From contig NZ_CP132203.1 in NCBI RefSeq assembly GCF_030719035.1, forward strand, positions 5,660,501 to 5,724,500: a stretch of DNA of 64,000 nucleotides, in the 5' to 3' direction. Numbering within the stretch: the stretch's first letter is position 1; each line of letters starts with the position of its first letter. The notes under the pieces were generated by a model. The model made no database searches. It saw only the letters and a program-made list of their open reading frames with translations, and had not been told where the DNA came from. This document shows positions 16,824-23,924 of this stretch, piece by piece. The stretch comes from Hahella sp. HNIBRBA332. GTDB taxonomy: Bacteria > Pseudomonadota > Gammaproteobacteria > Pseudomonadales > Oleiphilaceae. The position numbers were made by a program, and so were the translations under genes.

Positions 16824-17063
16824 TTAAGCGACGCCATCCGCCAGCTTGGCGATACTGGTCGCTCTGTCGGTGATCCAATGGGACGACTGACTGAGGTGGG
16901 TGTCAATCATGCGGATCAGCTCGCGGTTGCGCACCAGCAGATCGCTGTAGAAATTCACCATTGTTTTATTCGGGTTCGGGGTGCGTAGTAATTCTTCAAG
17001 TTCTTTTTCCGCCAACGCTAACTCTTCCTGCAAGCGACAACGCTGAGCCTCAAGGGTGTTCAT
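16824..17063 (-). CDS. small coiled-coil protein, unknown
   Basis: A 79-aa protein, highly charged. The first ~30 residues form a Leu/Glu heptad coiled coil (RLQEELALAEKELEELLRTP), followed by a helix (YSDLLVRNRELIRMIDTHL). It has no signal or membrane segment and I do not recognise the family. It is supported by its good helical composition and by filling the gap between two flanking genes. It converges on the SMP-30-like gene, with a 19-bp gap, and diverges from the gene at 17293 across the repeat-bearing intergenic region. Confidence 0.6.
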   Translation of the reverse strand: MNTLEAQRCRLQEELALAEKELEELLRTPNPNKTMVNFYSDLLVRNRELIRMIDTHLSQSSHWITDRATSIAKLADGVA

Positions 17064-17170
17064 GGCTTACGACTTCCTGTTGTTGTTTGGTCTCCCGTAG
17101 CGCCCGCCGCCGGGATAGGTAAAAACCAGTATATCCACATTCCTTCCACAATTGGAGAAATAGTTCAAAA

Positions 17171-17225
17171 TTTAACCGTAATACACATTTTTAACCTTAA
17201 TACACAACTTCAACCGTAATACACA
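17171..17225 (+). repeat. three tandem 17-bp repeats with 19-bp period
   Basis: TTTAACCGTAATACACA (17171-17187), TTTAACCTTAATACACA (17190-17206) and TTCAACCGTAATACACA (17209-17225) differ at one position each from the consensus. They begin exactly 19 bp apart. They lie between two divergent small genes (16824-17063 minus and 17293 plus). Regularly phased repeats of this kind act as multi-site operators or iterons. The rest of the 230-bp gap shows nothing else. Confidence 0.8.
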
Positions 17226-17292
17226 CAATCAGTTACATAACGCTAACCCTCGCCAAAACTAACGTTACAGACCTTTCCGAGGGCAAGACAGA

Positions 17293-17739
17293 GTGGGAGA
17301 GTCCAGTTTTCAGGCGCCTGCGCCAGTTTTTGCTATGCTGAATGTAGAACGTTCAAAGCTTATCCGTAAATTTGAGGCGCACATGACACCCGCAAAAATA
17401 TCCGATGCCTGCACCGAGTTCCTCAGCTTGATCGAAGTGTTGGACGATGCCTATTGGGAAGCATCCACCATCACTAACAAGGATACGATTTATGATGTGC
17501 TGAGCGTGTTCCAGCAGGAAGTGGCGGAGCTGAATAAACTCAGTATCCAGGACCACCATTACCCCTATGAGATGATCACCGAAGGCATTCGACAGGTCAG
17601 CCCCAAACTACATCGTTTGCAGGCGTCCGTCTCTCAGGTGGTGGAACGCACCCAGACCCAGGTGAGACTGCGTCAGTTATTGAAGAACGTCATGTTGATC
17701 ATCGAACAACAGGCCAACCGCTGGTCCAGTCACGAGTAA
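17293..17739 (+). CDS. conserved-looking small cytosolic protein, unknown
   Basis: The longest reading is 148 aa from a GTG; inner starts are the ATG at 17335 and the ATG at 17383. The last has the best ribosome-binding site (TTTGAGGCGCAC) and would give 118 aa, so the true N-terminus is uncertain. The protein is soluble and all-helical, with VLSVFQQEVAELNKLSIQD and RQVSPKLHRLQASVSQVVER. It has no recognisable domain. The three 19-bp-period repeats lie 70-120 bp before it and probably regulate it. It ends 32 bp before the convergent serine hydrolase. Confidence 0.65.
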   Translation: MGESSFQAPAPVFAMLNVERSKLIRKFEAHMTPAKISDACTEFLSLIEVLDDAYWEASTITNKDTIYDVLSVFQQEVAELNKLSIQDHHYPYEMITEGIRQVSPKLHRLQASVSQVVERTQTQVRLRQLLKNVMLIIEQQANRWSSHE

Positions 17740-17771
17740 TTCCACACCCCCGAATGCGCGTGTCGCTTCGA

Positions 17772-19037
17772 CTAGAGTGCGAGCGGCGCGCACTGCAGAT
17801 TGATTTGCCGGATCAAAGCCGCCAATCGCGGCAGATGGTGCGCCAGCAAAGCTAGGCCCGATGTCAGCAACGCCACGGAAATTTCCCGATCCGGATCCGC
17901 CCAGCAGAACTTATTGATCAGCCCGATATGGCCGAAGGCGCGCTCCGTACGCGGTCCCCATAGGCCCACCGGATCTCCGCCCAGCATAAAGCCGGCGCTG
18001 TAGCGCATGGGGATCATCATGGTGCGATCGAAAGTGCAGCCGCCAAATTCCTGCGTCGCCCGTTTTACGGTGACGGGTTGCAGAATCCGCCGCCCGCGCC
18101 ACTCGCCGCCATTCAACAGCATCTGGAAAAAGCGCGAGGTTTCCTCCGCTGTCGCGTAGAGGTTGGCGGCGGGGATAATAGCGTCCATCCAACGTCGTTC
18201 ATTGGAAACATTCGCCGCCGCCGACATATCCGCGCCCAGGGCGCGCTTGAGGGCCCAGGACACAGGAAACGGCGCCTCGGGACCGGTGGCGTAGTTACGC
18301 GCGACGGCGTGCTTACCCGCCTCCTCCAGACCAAACGTGAAGTACTTCATCTCCAGAGGCGCGCGCAACGTCTGCTCCAGGTATTCCGTGATGCCCGCGC
18401 CGGTCACTTTCTCTAACACCTTTTGCAATACAAAGCCGCCGGTGATGGCGTGATAAGCCAGCTTGCCGCCGTCCACTGCGATAGGTTTGGCGGCGCACAA
18501 CAGTTTCCACACTTGCTCCTGATCGTAAAGCGTGTCGAGGGATTCATGGGTAGGAAGTCCGGGAATGCCGCCCCGGTGCGAGAGAATCTGGTGAATGGTG
18601 ATATTGCGTTTGCCGCGCTGGCCGAACTCCGGCAAGTAGAAACTGACTGGGTCCAGCAGATTAATCAGCCCCTCTTCCGCCAGTTTATGCATCAATACCG
18701 CCGTCACCGCCTTGGAAGCGGAAAACAGGCAGACCGGCGTAGCGGTGGTCATGGGGTGGCGGAATTCATCCGGCGCGTCCCCAGGACCGCCGCCGCTGGC
18801 GTAGCCAATCGCGCGATTGAGAATGACGCGGCCTTTGCGGCGCACGCACAAACTGATCGCCGGCTGGGTGCCGGTGGCGTATAAGCGCTCCACCGCCCGC
18901 CAGATCTGTTGCACGCCTTCCGGCGCCACATCTACCCGTTCCGGACAGACTTCCAGACCTTCATCGATCACGCTCACCTGCGCCGGATCAGCGGCGACCT
19001 CCGCCAGGCGCAGAGGATTTCGCAGTAGACTCAACAT
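17772..19037 (-). CDS. class C beta-lactamase-like serine hydrolase (esterase type)
   Basis: A 421-aa protein of the beta-lactamase/transpeptidase-like family (EstB and relatives). The nucleophile tetrad SxxK is Ser106-Ala-Ser-Lys109 in CLFSASKAVTAVLMHKL. An HRGGIPGLP segment follows ITIHQILS, as in family members. YHAITGGFV occupies the place of the YxN motif, so the second catalytic triad differs from true beta-lactamases, and FGHIGLINKFCWADPDREIS contains the HxG (KTG-like) box. There is no signal peptide, so it is probably a cytosolic esterase or peptidase rather than a resistance enzyme. It is located downstream of the heme A genes on the same strand, separated by about 118 bp. Confidence 0.85.
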   Translation of the reverse strand: MLSLLRNPLRLAEVAADPAQVSVIDEGLEVCPERVDVAPEGVQQIWRAVERLYATGTQPAISLCVRRKGRVILNRAIGYASGGGPGDAPDEFRHPMTTATPVCLFSASKAVTAVLMHKLAEEGLINLLDPVSFYLPEFGQRGKRNITIHQILSHRGGIPGLPTHESLDTLYDQEQVWKLLCAAKPIAVDGGKLAYHAITGGFVLQKVLEKVTGAGITEYLEQTLRAPLEMKYFTFGLEEAGKHAVARNYATGPEAPFPVSWALKRALGADMSAAANVSNERRWMDAIIPAANLYATAEETSRFFQMLLNGGEWRGRRILQPVTVKRATQEFGGCTFDRTMMIPMRYSAGFMLGGDPVGLWGPRTERAFGHIGLINKFCWADPDREISVALLTSGLALLAHHLPRLAALIRQINLQCAPLAL

Positions 19038-19155
19038 AACAGCACTTCCACGTTGGCGGAAAAAAACGTCCCACGTAGCTGTTAAATTCTAGACGCTTTT
19101 ACGCAGATGCCCAGAACGTGACAGCGTCTTTCTCCGGATATCCGCGATTGGCCTG

Positions 19156-20055
19156 CTATGACAAGGTCACCGGAATATAGTGATCCGCCAGCAGCGCCAC
19201 GAATAACAGCATCAGATAAGTGATGGAGTAGCGGAAAGTCTTGATGGCCGCATGCTTGCGCGAATCCCGCCACATCGCCCAGGCCCAGTCCAGGAAGCGC
19301 AGCCCCAGCGCCAAGGCGGCGACAAAGTAGATCCAGCCGCACATGCCGGTGATAAAAGGCAGCATGCTGGCGGCGAATAGCATGAAGGTGTACAGCAGAA
19401 TGTGCAGCTTGGTGTAGCGGTCGCCATGGGTCACCGGCAGCATGGGCACGCCGGCTTTGGCGTACTCGTCTTTGCGATGTACCGCCAACGCCCAGAAATG
19501 CGGCGGTGTCCAGGCGAAAATGATCAGCACCAGCAACAACGCATGAGGGTCCACGGTTCCCGTCACCGAGGTCCAGCCCAGCAGGGGCGGCGCGGCGCCC
19601 GCCAAACCGCCCAACACAATATTTTGCGGCGTGGCTCGTTTCAGGAACAAGGTGTAAACCACCGCGTAACCAATCAGCGACGCCAGGGTCAGCCAGGCGG
19701 TCAGCGGATTTACGCCCCAGGCCAGAATCGCCATGCCCATGACCGCCAGAGAGAAGGCGAACGTCAAAGCGTGAATGTTATCCACGCGTCCCTGCACAAT
19801 CGGTCGCTTTTGCGTACGCGCCATCACCGCATCGATTTTCTGATCGACGATATGGTTGATCGCCGCCGCGGAAGAAGCCAGCAAAGCGATGCCGAGGTTA
19901 CCCAGAATCAGCGCATTCCAGGGCAAACCCTGGTCGCTGGCGAGCAGCATGCCGACCACCGCGGTCAGCATCATCAGAGCCACCACCCGGGGCTTGCACA
20001 GTTCGTAGTAATCGCGCCAGCCAGCGGCGGCCGTAGTGGAAGCGGTATTTTTCAT
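19156..20055 (-). CDS. ctaB: protoheme IX farnesyltransferase (heme O synthase)
   Basis: A 299-aa polytopic membrane enzyme (CtaB/CyoE, UbiA superfamily) that adds farnesyl diphosphate to heme b to make heme O. The substrate-Mg binding motif is NHIVDQKIDAVMARTQKRP (N..D...D type), with WTPPHFWALAVHRKDEYAKA as the second conserved loop. About nine hydrophobic helices are visible. The start is the ATG at 20055, overlapping the ctaA stop as ATGA; a longer in-frame extension upstream runs inside ctaA and is rejected. It acts with CtaA to make heme A for the caa3 oxidase encoded at 22985-26666. No Sco/SenC gene follows, unlike in Pseudomonas. Confidence 0.95.
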   Translation of the reverse strand: MKNTASTTAAAGWRDYYELCKPRVVALMMLTAVVGMLLASDQGLPWNALILGNLGIALLASSAAAINHIVDQKIDAVMARTQKRPIVQGRVDNIHALTFAFSLAVMGMAILAWGVNPLTAWLTLASLIGYAVVYTLFLKRATPQNIVLGGLAGAAPPLLGWTSVTGTVDPHALLLVLIIFAWTPPHFWALAVHRKDEYAKAGVPMLPVTHGDRYTKLHILLYTFMLFAASMLPFITGMCGWIYFVAALALGLRFLDWAWAMWRDSRKHAAIKTFRYSITYLMLLFVALLADHYIPVTLS

Positions 20056-21140
20056 GAGCGCACCTCTTTGGCAGTCCATAAACGGTATGTCACCCATACC
20101 AGGGAAATCAGCAGCAACACCGCCACGCCGTTGTGGGCCACCGCCACAGGCAGCGGTACGAGCGCCACTACATTGGTCACGCCCAGCGCGATCTGCAGAA
20201 GCAGCAACGCCCCGGTCAGGCCCAGGGTGCGCCTGAGGGGCGATCCCTGAGAGCATCGCCAGGCGGCGAGCAAGAAGCCGCCCAACACCAACAGCACAGC
20301 CACGGCGCCCAGGCGATGCGTCATATGAATTGCTACTCTGGCCTCGTTGTGCATCAGCCCGCCGAGATAGTTGGGACCGATGGTCTGGGTGAGATTAAAA
20401 CCGTGCTGAAAATCCATCTCCGGCCACAGTTTTTCCTGACAGGTTGGGAAATCGGGACAGGCCACCGCAGCGTAGTTCGACGTCACCCAGGCGCCCAGAA
20501 AAATCTGGACAGACAATATCGCCACGGCGAACAACGCCAGCGGCCTGAGTCGACGCCAGCGCCGCAGCGTCTCCGCCGAGACAATCAGGGGGCGGTCCAG
20601 TAGCCGCATGGCCGTTATCGCCAGCAGGGTGAGAGTGCAAAAGCCGCCGAGCAGGTGCGCGCTGACGACTTGCGGCCAGAGCTTGAGGGTAACGGTCCAC
20701 ATGCCGAACAGCCCCTGCAGAATCACCAAAGCGCACAGAAACAAAGTCAGTTTACGAGGGGGCCGATGCGCACCGGGGACAGACTTGGGGGAAATATCGC
20801 GCCAGGACAGCGCGGCGATAGCGAATATCAGCAAGCCCAAAGCGCTGGCGAAATAGCGGTGCACCATCTCCGGCCAGCCCTTATGCGCCTCCACCGGCGC
20901 GTGAGGGAAGCGGGCTTCGGCAATTTCTATCTCATGCGCCTCGTTCGGCACCGTAAGAAAGCCGTAGCAGCCAGGCCAGTCCGGGCATCCCAGACCGGCG
21001 TCCACCAGACGAGTGTAGGCGCCGAGCAGAATTACGCAGAAGGCCCAGACGGAGGTCAGGATGACCAGGCGACGCAGCCACTGCAGACGCGGGTTTACGA
21101 CAGCCGACGTCACTAGCGCCGGCGGGGCGACATAGTCCAT
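20052..21140 (-). CDS. ctaA: heme A synthase
   Basis: A 362-aa membrane enzyme (CtaA/COX15) that oxidises heme O to heme A. It has eight hydrophobic helices in two four-helix halves. The first half has the conserved YTRLVDAGLGCPDWPGCYG block and the HKGWPEMVHRYFASALGLL heme-ligating His. The second half repeats this as LGAWVTSNYAAVACPDFPTC and the IHMTHRLGAVAVLLVL His segment. The 4-bp overlap with ctaB shows coupled translation. It is in one minus-strand unit with the SURF1 gene and the CxxxC protein upstream. Confidence 0.95.
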   Translation of the reverse strand: MDYVAPPALVTSAVVNPRLQWLRRLVILTSVWAFCVILLGAYTRLVDAGLGCPDWPGCYGFLTVPNEAHEIEIAEARFPHAPVEAHKGWPEMVHRYFASALGLLIFAIAALSWRDISPKSVPGAHRPPRKLTLFLCALVILQGLFGMWTVTLKLWPQVVSAHLLGGFCTLTLLAITAMRLLDRPLIVSAETLRRWRRLRPLALFAVAILSVQIFLGAWVTSNYAAVACPDFPTCQEKLWPEMDFQHGFNLTQTIGPNYLGGLMHNEARVAIHMTHRLGAVAVLLVLGGFLLAAWRCSQGSPLRRTLGLTGALLLLQIALGVTNVVALVPLPVAVAHNGVAVLLLISLVWVTYRLWTAKEVRS

Positions 21141-21236
21141 TTTCCAAACGCCTCTTGTTATTGTTGTTACTGCATTCGGAAGACGTTGATTTTACTGCCG
21201 GCTCAACGGCTCCCTGAGGAAGTCTTCAGACTCACT

Positions 21237-21845
21237 CTAACCAATCTTGGATACTTTGAGAAGCCGCTTAAGATCCTCCAGGATCGCCTTGCCGTCGTGC
21301 TTCTCTGAGTAATGCATCATGATGTTGCCCAGCGGGTCCATCAACAGCATATCGTACGGTTGCAATTGAATATTGTGCTCGTTCAGCTTCGTGCGCAGCC
21401 CCTCCATATCGGCGCGGGAAAAAGGCGCTGGCAGCATACGGGGATAATCGTTCAGTACTTGCTGTAACGCTGCGTCGCCAGTTCCCGCCAGCAACGCCCG
21501 TCCCACTCGATCTGACTCTTTTCCCAGCGCAATATTAATTTGACGGGACAGGTACAACGCCTGCGAACAGCGCTCCCCGCACGCGTCTCCAGCGACGGTG
21601 AGCATCAGCCATTGCCGTTTGCCGTCTGCCTGGGTGATTTCCTCAAGTCGCGCCTCCGGCAGGCTCACGCCGATTTCTGTGGCGTCCAGGGGAGGAATGA
21701 TCAGGTCGCCATAGTTGGTGGTGCCGGAAGGAATGCCAATGCGACCGAAATACATCACCATCGCTGCAATAAGCGGCGTTGCAGCTACCAGGATGATGCC
21801 CCAGAGTTTGAGTCGCCCACGTGACGGGGACGCGTTTTCAACCAT
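21237..21845 (-). CDS. membrane-anchored CxxxC thioredoxin-like protein of the oxidase cluster
   Basis: A 202-aa protein with one N-terminal membrane helix (LWGIILVAATPLIAAMVMYF) and a periplasmic domain. The domain has Cys-Gly-Glu-Arg-Cys (in VAGDACGERCSQALYLSRQI), the same CxxxC spacing as the copper site of Sco proteins. It ends with LLMDPLGNIMMHYSEKHDGK plus a terminal helix, as in Sco/thioredoxin folds. It occupies the place of the conserved unnamed gene between SURF1 and COX15 in pseudomonads. A role in copper delivery or disulfide reduction for CuA is inferred. The start ATG at 21845 overlaps the SURF1 gene by 8 bp; a start at 21896 (219 aa) is an alternative. Confidence 0.75.
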   Translation of the reverse strand: MVENASPSRGRLKLWGIILVAATPLIAAMVMYFGRIGIPSGTTNYGDLIIPPLDATEIGVSLPEARLEEITQADGKRQWLMLTVAGDACGERCSQALYLSRQINIALGKESDRVGRALLAGTGDAALQQVLNDYPRMLPAPFSRADMEGLRTKLNEHNIQLQPYDMLLMDPLGNIMMHYSEKHDGKAILEDLKRLLKVSKIG

Positions 21846-22572
21846 GGCCAGTTGTTCCAATGTCTGTCTCTCCTGCTGCTTGTAATTGCTTATCATCGCC
21901 GTCGCCGCGACGCCATTTCCAGATCGTCAGCGCCACCAGCGCCAACGCCATGGCGAACCATTGCACGGCGTAGCCATAATGTTTTTCCGGGCCCATCACC
22001 ACGGGCTCCCAGACGGTCGTCAGCGCACCGGGCTGATCCGGGTTCAGTCGCAACACCCAGTTCGCCAATCTGCCGGGCAAGCGCTCACGCACTTCCTCCA
22101 GTTTGAGCGTCTGCACCCGGTAGGGCGCGGACATCGACGTTTCATTCGCGCCCATGGAGTAGCCGTCCGTGAGCCTGTCCGCATGCCCCTCCAAGATCAG
22201 CCTTCCCGGCGCGGAGGGAATCCTGGGCAGCACGCTCCGGTCCAGATCACCCTGTATCCAGCCTCTCTCCACCAGCACGCAAGCGTTATCGCGGAGGCAA
22301 AAAGGCGTAAATACCCGATATCCAAAGCGGCCCTCCCGTATCTGATTATCCAGAAGCCAGTCGCTTTCCTGTATATAGTCGCCGGACACCGCGACGCGCG
22401 CATAGCGGGGCGGCGCTTCCAGGCTGTCATGGGGCTGTGGCGCTTTACTCTGCATGGCCTGATAGGCCTGCAGCCATTGTGCTTTTTCCTGCGCCCGCAG
22501 CAATTGCCAACATCCCAGCCCCAGCAAAACCGGCAGCATCAACATGCTGAACAGCAGGATTTTCCAGTTCAC
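21838..22572 (-). CDS. SURF1 family cytochrome oxidase biogenesis protein
   Basis: A 244-aa SURF1 protein, with a membrane helix at each end (residues ~5-24 and ~207-226) and a periplasmic domain between. Typical blocks are LGCWQLLRAQEKAQWL directly after TM1, WLLDNQIREGRFGYRVFTPF, VLVERGWIQGDL, and HYGYAVQWFAMALALVALTI at the second helix. SURF1 proteins help insert heme A into subunit I. The start is a GTG (22572) preceded by GGAAGTGA. It heads the minus-strand assembly unit SURF1 - CxxxC protein - ctaA - ctaB. Confidence 0.93.
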   Translation of the reverse strand: MNWKILLFSMLMLPVLLGLGCWQLLRAQEKAQWLQAYQAMQSKAPQPHDSLEAPPRYARVAVSGDYIQESDWLLDNQIREGRFGYRVFTPFCLRDNACVLVERGWIQGDLDRSVLPRIPSAPGRLILEGHADRLTDGYSMGANETSMSAPYRVQTLKLEEVRERLPGRLANWVLRLNPDQPGALTTVWEPVVMGPEKHYGYAVQWFAMALALVALTIWKWRRGDGDDKQLQAAGETDIGTTGHG

Positions 22573-22704
22573 TCACTTCCATCCCGACACAATGACGAAA
22601 TGCCCGCGGACATTTTCGCCAGGGGCGTTTTTACGCGCAGGCGGAGTGCGTAGTTTGTCTGCAGTGTCTTTGTTATAGTGAGCTGAAAAAATAAGAGGGA
22701 ACCC

Positions 22705-22908
22705 ATGAAAATCCTTGTTTTGTTACTACTTACAGGCGCAGTCGTCAGTCTTTTCAGCGGTTTGTTTTTTCTGGTCAAGGATGACAGCACCAGTAAACGC
22801 ACCGCTAAAGCGCTCACCTATCGCGTGGGCTTTTCCGTCGCCCTCATCGTTGTGCTGCTCGCCCTGTTGTTCAGCGGGCATTTGCAGTTGAATCCGACGC
22901 CCCACTAA
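22705..22908 (+). CDS. DUF2909-type twin-transmembrane protein
   Basis: A 67-aa membrane protein of two helices (KILVLLLLTGAVVSLFSGLF and VGFSVALIVVLLALLF) joined by a short charged loop (KDDSTSKRTAKALTYR). This is the DUF2909 family, regularly found beside cytochrome c oxidase genes in gammaproteobacteria. It is encoded on the strand opposite to the oxidase genes. GAGGGA before the ATG serves as the ribosome-binding site. Its function is unknown, perhaps in oxidase assembly or stability. Confidence 0.88.
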   Translation: MKILVLLLLTGAVVSLFSGLFFLVKDDSTSKRTAKALTYRVGFSVALIVVLLALLFSGHLQLNPTPH

Positions 22909-22920
22909 TCGCTGGGACGC

Positions 22921-22942
22921 CGCCGGAGTCAAGGCTCCGGCG
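22921..22942. terminator. hairpin after the DUF2909 gene
   Basis: A perfect 8-bp stem CGCCGGAG / CTCCGGCG with a 6-nt loop starts 12 bp after the DUF2909 stop. No U-tract follows on the plus strand, so termination is plausible but not certain. Confidence 0.5.
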
Positions 22943-22945
22943 AAG

Positions 22946-22974
22946 TCAAAAGACCCGAACGCAAGTATCGGGTC
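22946..22974 (-). terminator. intrinsic terminator of ctaCDE
   Basis: On the minus strand GACCCGA / TCGGGTC (22952-22974, 9-nt loop) is followed by TTTTGACTT, starting 10 bp past the ctaE stop. It would separate the structural genes from the assembly genes that continue on the same strand after the DUF2909 gene. Confidence 0.7.
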
Positions 22975-22984
22975 GGTCATCAGA

Positions 22985-23869
22985 CTACATGATGTAAACC
23001 AGCACAAACAGGCACACCCACACCACGTCCACGAAGTGCCAATACCAGGCGGCGGCTTCAAAACCAAAATGTTGCTTGGCGGAGAAATGGCCTTTCATAT
23101 AGCGCAGCAAAATAACGGTCAGGATAATCGCCCCAAGCGTCACGTGCATGCCATGAAACCCCGTCAACATAAAGAACGTGGTGCCGTAAATGCCGGACGC
23201 CAGCGTCAGGTTCAGCTCGTGATAGGCTTCAATGTATTCATAAACCTGAAAGCCCAGGAAAATGGCGCCTAACAGAATGGTCAGTCCCAGCCACATTTTC
23301 ACTTTATCCCGCTCGTCCTTCTTGATAGCGTGATGGGCGAAGGTGATGGTCACACTGGAAGTCAGCAGCAACACAGTGTTGAGCAGCGGAATGCTCCAGG
23401 GATTAATGACCGCGTCCGGCCCCGGAAACGCTTTCGGGTCGGGGTTACTCATCAAAGGCCATGCCCCCTCGAAATCCGACCAGAGTAATGTATTCATAGC
23501 GCCATCGCCTTCCCCCGCCAACCAGGGCACCGCGAGGAAGCGCACGTAAAACAGCGCGCCGAAGAAGGCGGAAAAGAACATCACTTCGCTGAAGATAAAC
23601 CAGGACATACCCCAGCGGAATGAGCGGTCCATTTGAGCGCTGTACAATCCAGCCATGCTTTCCTTGGCTACATTGCCGAACCAGCCAAACAGCATGTAGA
23701 CCATCACTAAGGAGCCGATGCTGAACATCCACCAACCGGTGCTGGTGTCGCCATCACTCTTGTTCACCATCACTGTCGCCAAACCGGACAGGGTTAAAAA
23801 CAACCCCACCGTCGCGATGATGGGCCACTTACTCTGTTCCGGTACGTAATAACTTTGTTGCGTCGCCAT
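22985..23869 (-). CDS. ctaE: cytochrome c oxidase subunit III
   Basis: A 294-aa polytopic membrane subunit (COX3) of the aa3/caa3 heme-copper oxidase. It stabilises subunit I and lines the oxygen and proton pathways. Seven hydrophobic helices are visible. Conserved landmarks are SEVMFFSAFFGALFYVRFLA, TVLLLTSSVTITFAHHAIKK, TGFHGMHVTLGAIILTVILL, and the C-terminal WYWHFVDVVWVCLFVLVYIM. Ribosome-binding site AGGAGGACCT precedes the ATG. Only 55 bp separates it from ctaD; the ctaG/cox11 gene usually found here is absent. Confidence 0.96.
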   Translation of the reverse strand: MATQQSYYVPEQSKWPIIATVGLFLTLSGLATVMVNKSDGDTSTGWWMFSIGSLVMVYMLFGWFGNVAKESMAGLYSAQMDRSFRWGMSWFIFSEVMFFSAFFGALFYVRFLAVPWLAGEGDGAMNTLLWSDFEGAWPLMSNPDPKAFPGPDAVINPWSIPLLNTVLLLTSSVTITFAHHAIKKDERDKVKMWLGLTILLGAIFLGFQVYEYIEAYHELNLTLASGIYGTTFFMLTGFHGMHVTLGAIILTVILLRYMKGHFSAKQHFGFEAAAWYWHFVDVVWVCLFVLVYIM

Positions 23870-23924
23870 AGGTCCTCCTGTGGCAGTTATCTTGTTCTTG
23901 TTATCTCAATACCCATGCGCGCGC

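Noticed and set aside
17171..17225. CRISPR array
   Set aside because: The spacers would be only 2 bp long; these are tandem operator-like repeats and no cas genes are present.
17772..19037. Antibiotic-resistance beta-lactamase
   Set aside because: It has SxxK but no signal peptide and no canonical YxN motif, so it fits cytosolic esterase/peptidase relatives better.
19402..20250. 282-codon frame antisense to ctaB and the end of ctaA
   Set aside because: It is a mirror frame of strongly conserved membrane-enzyme genes; composition is Gln/Arg/His-rich as expected for such shadows.
20056..20256. N-terminal extension of ctaB
   Set aside because: It lies inside ctaA in another frame, has low-complexity composition, and the ATGA overlap gives the natural start at 20055.
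21886..22653. 255-codon frame antisense to the SURF1 gene
   Set aside because: The opposite strand carries a clear SURF1 gene with all motifs, and the antisense frame has no start signal or family.
22918..22980. Riboswitch between DUF2909 and ctaE
   Set aside because: The hairpins follow both genes' stop codons and lie between convergent genes, so termination explains them.
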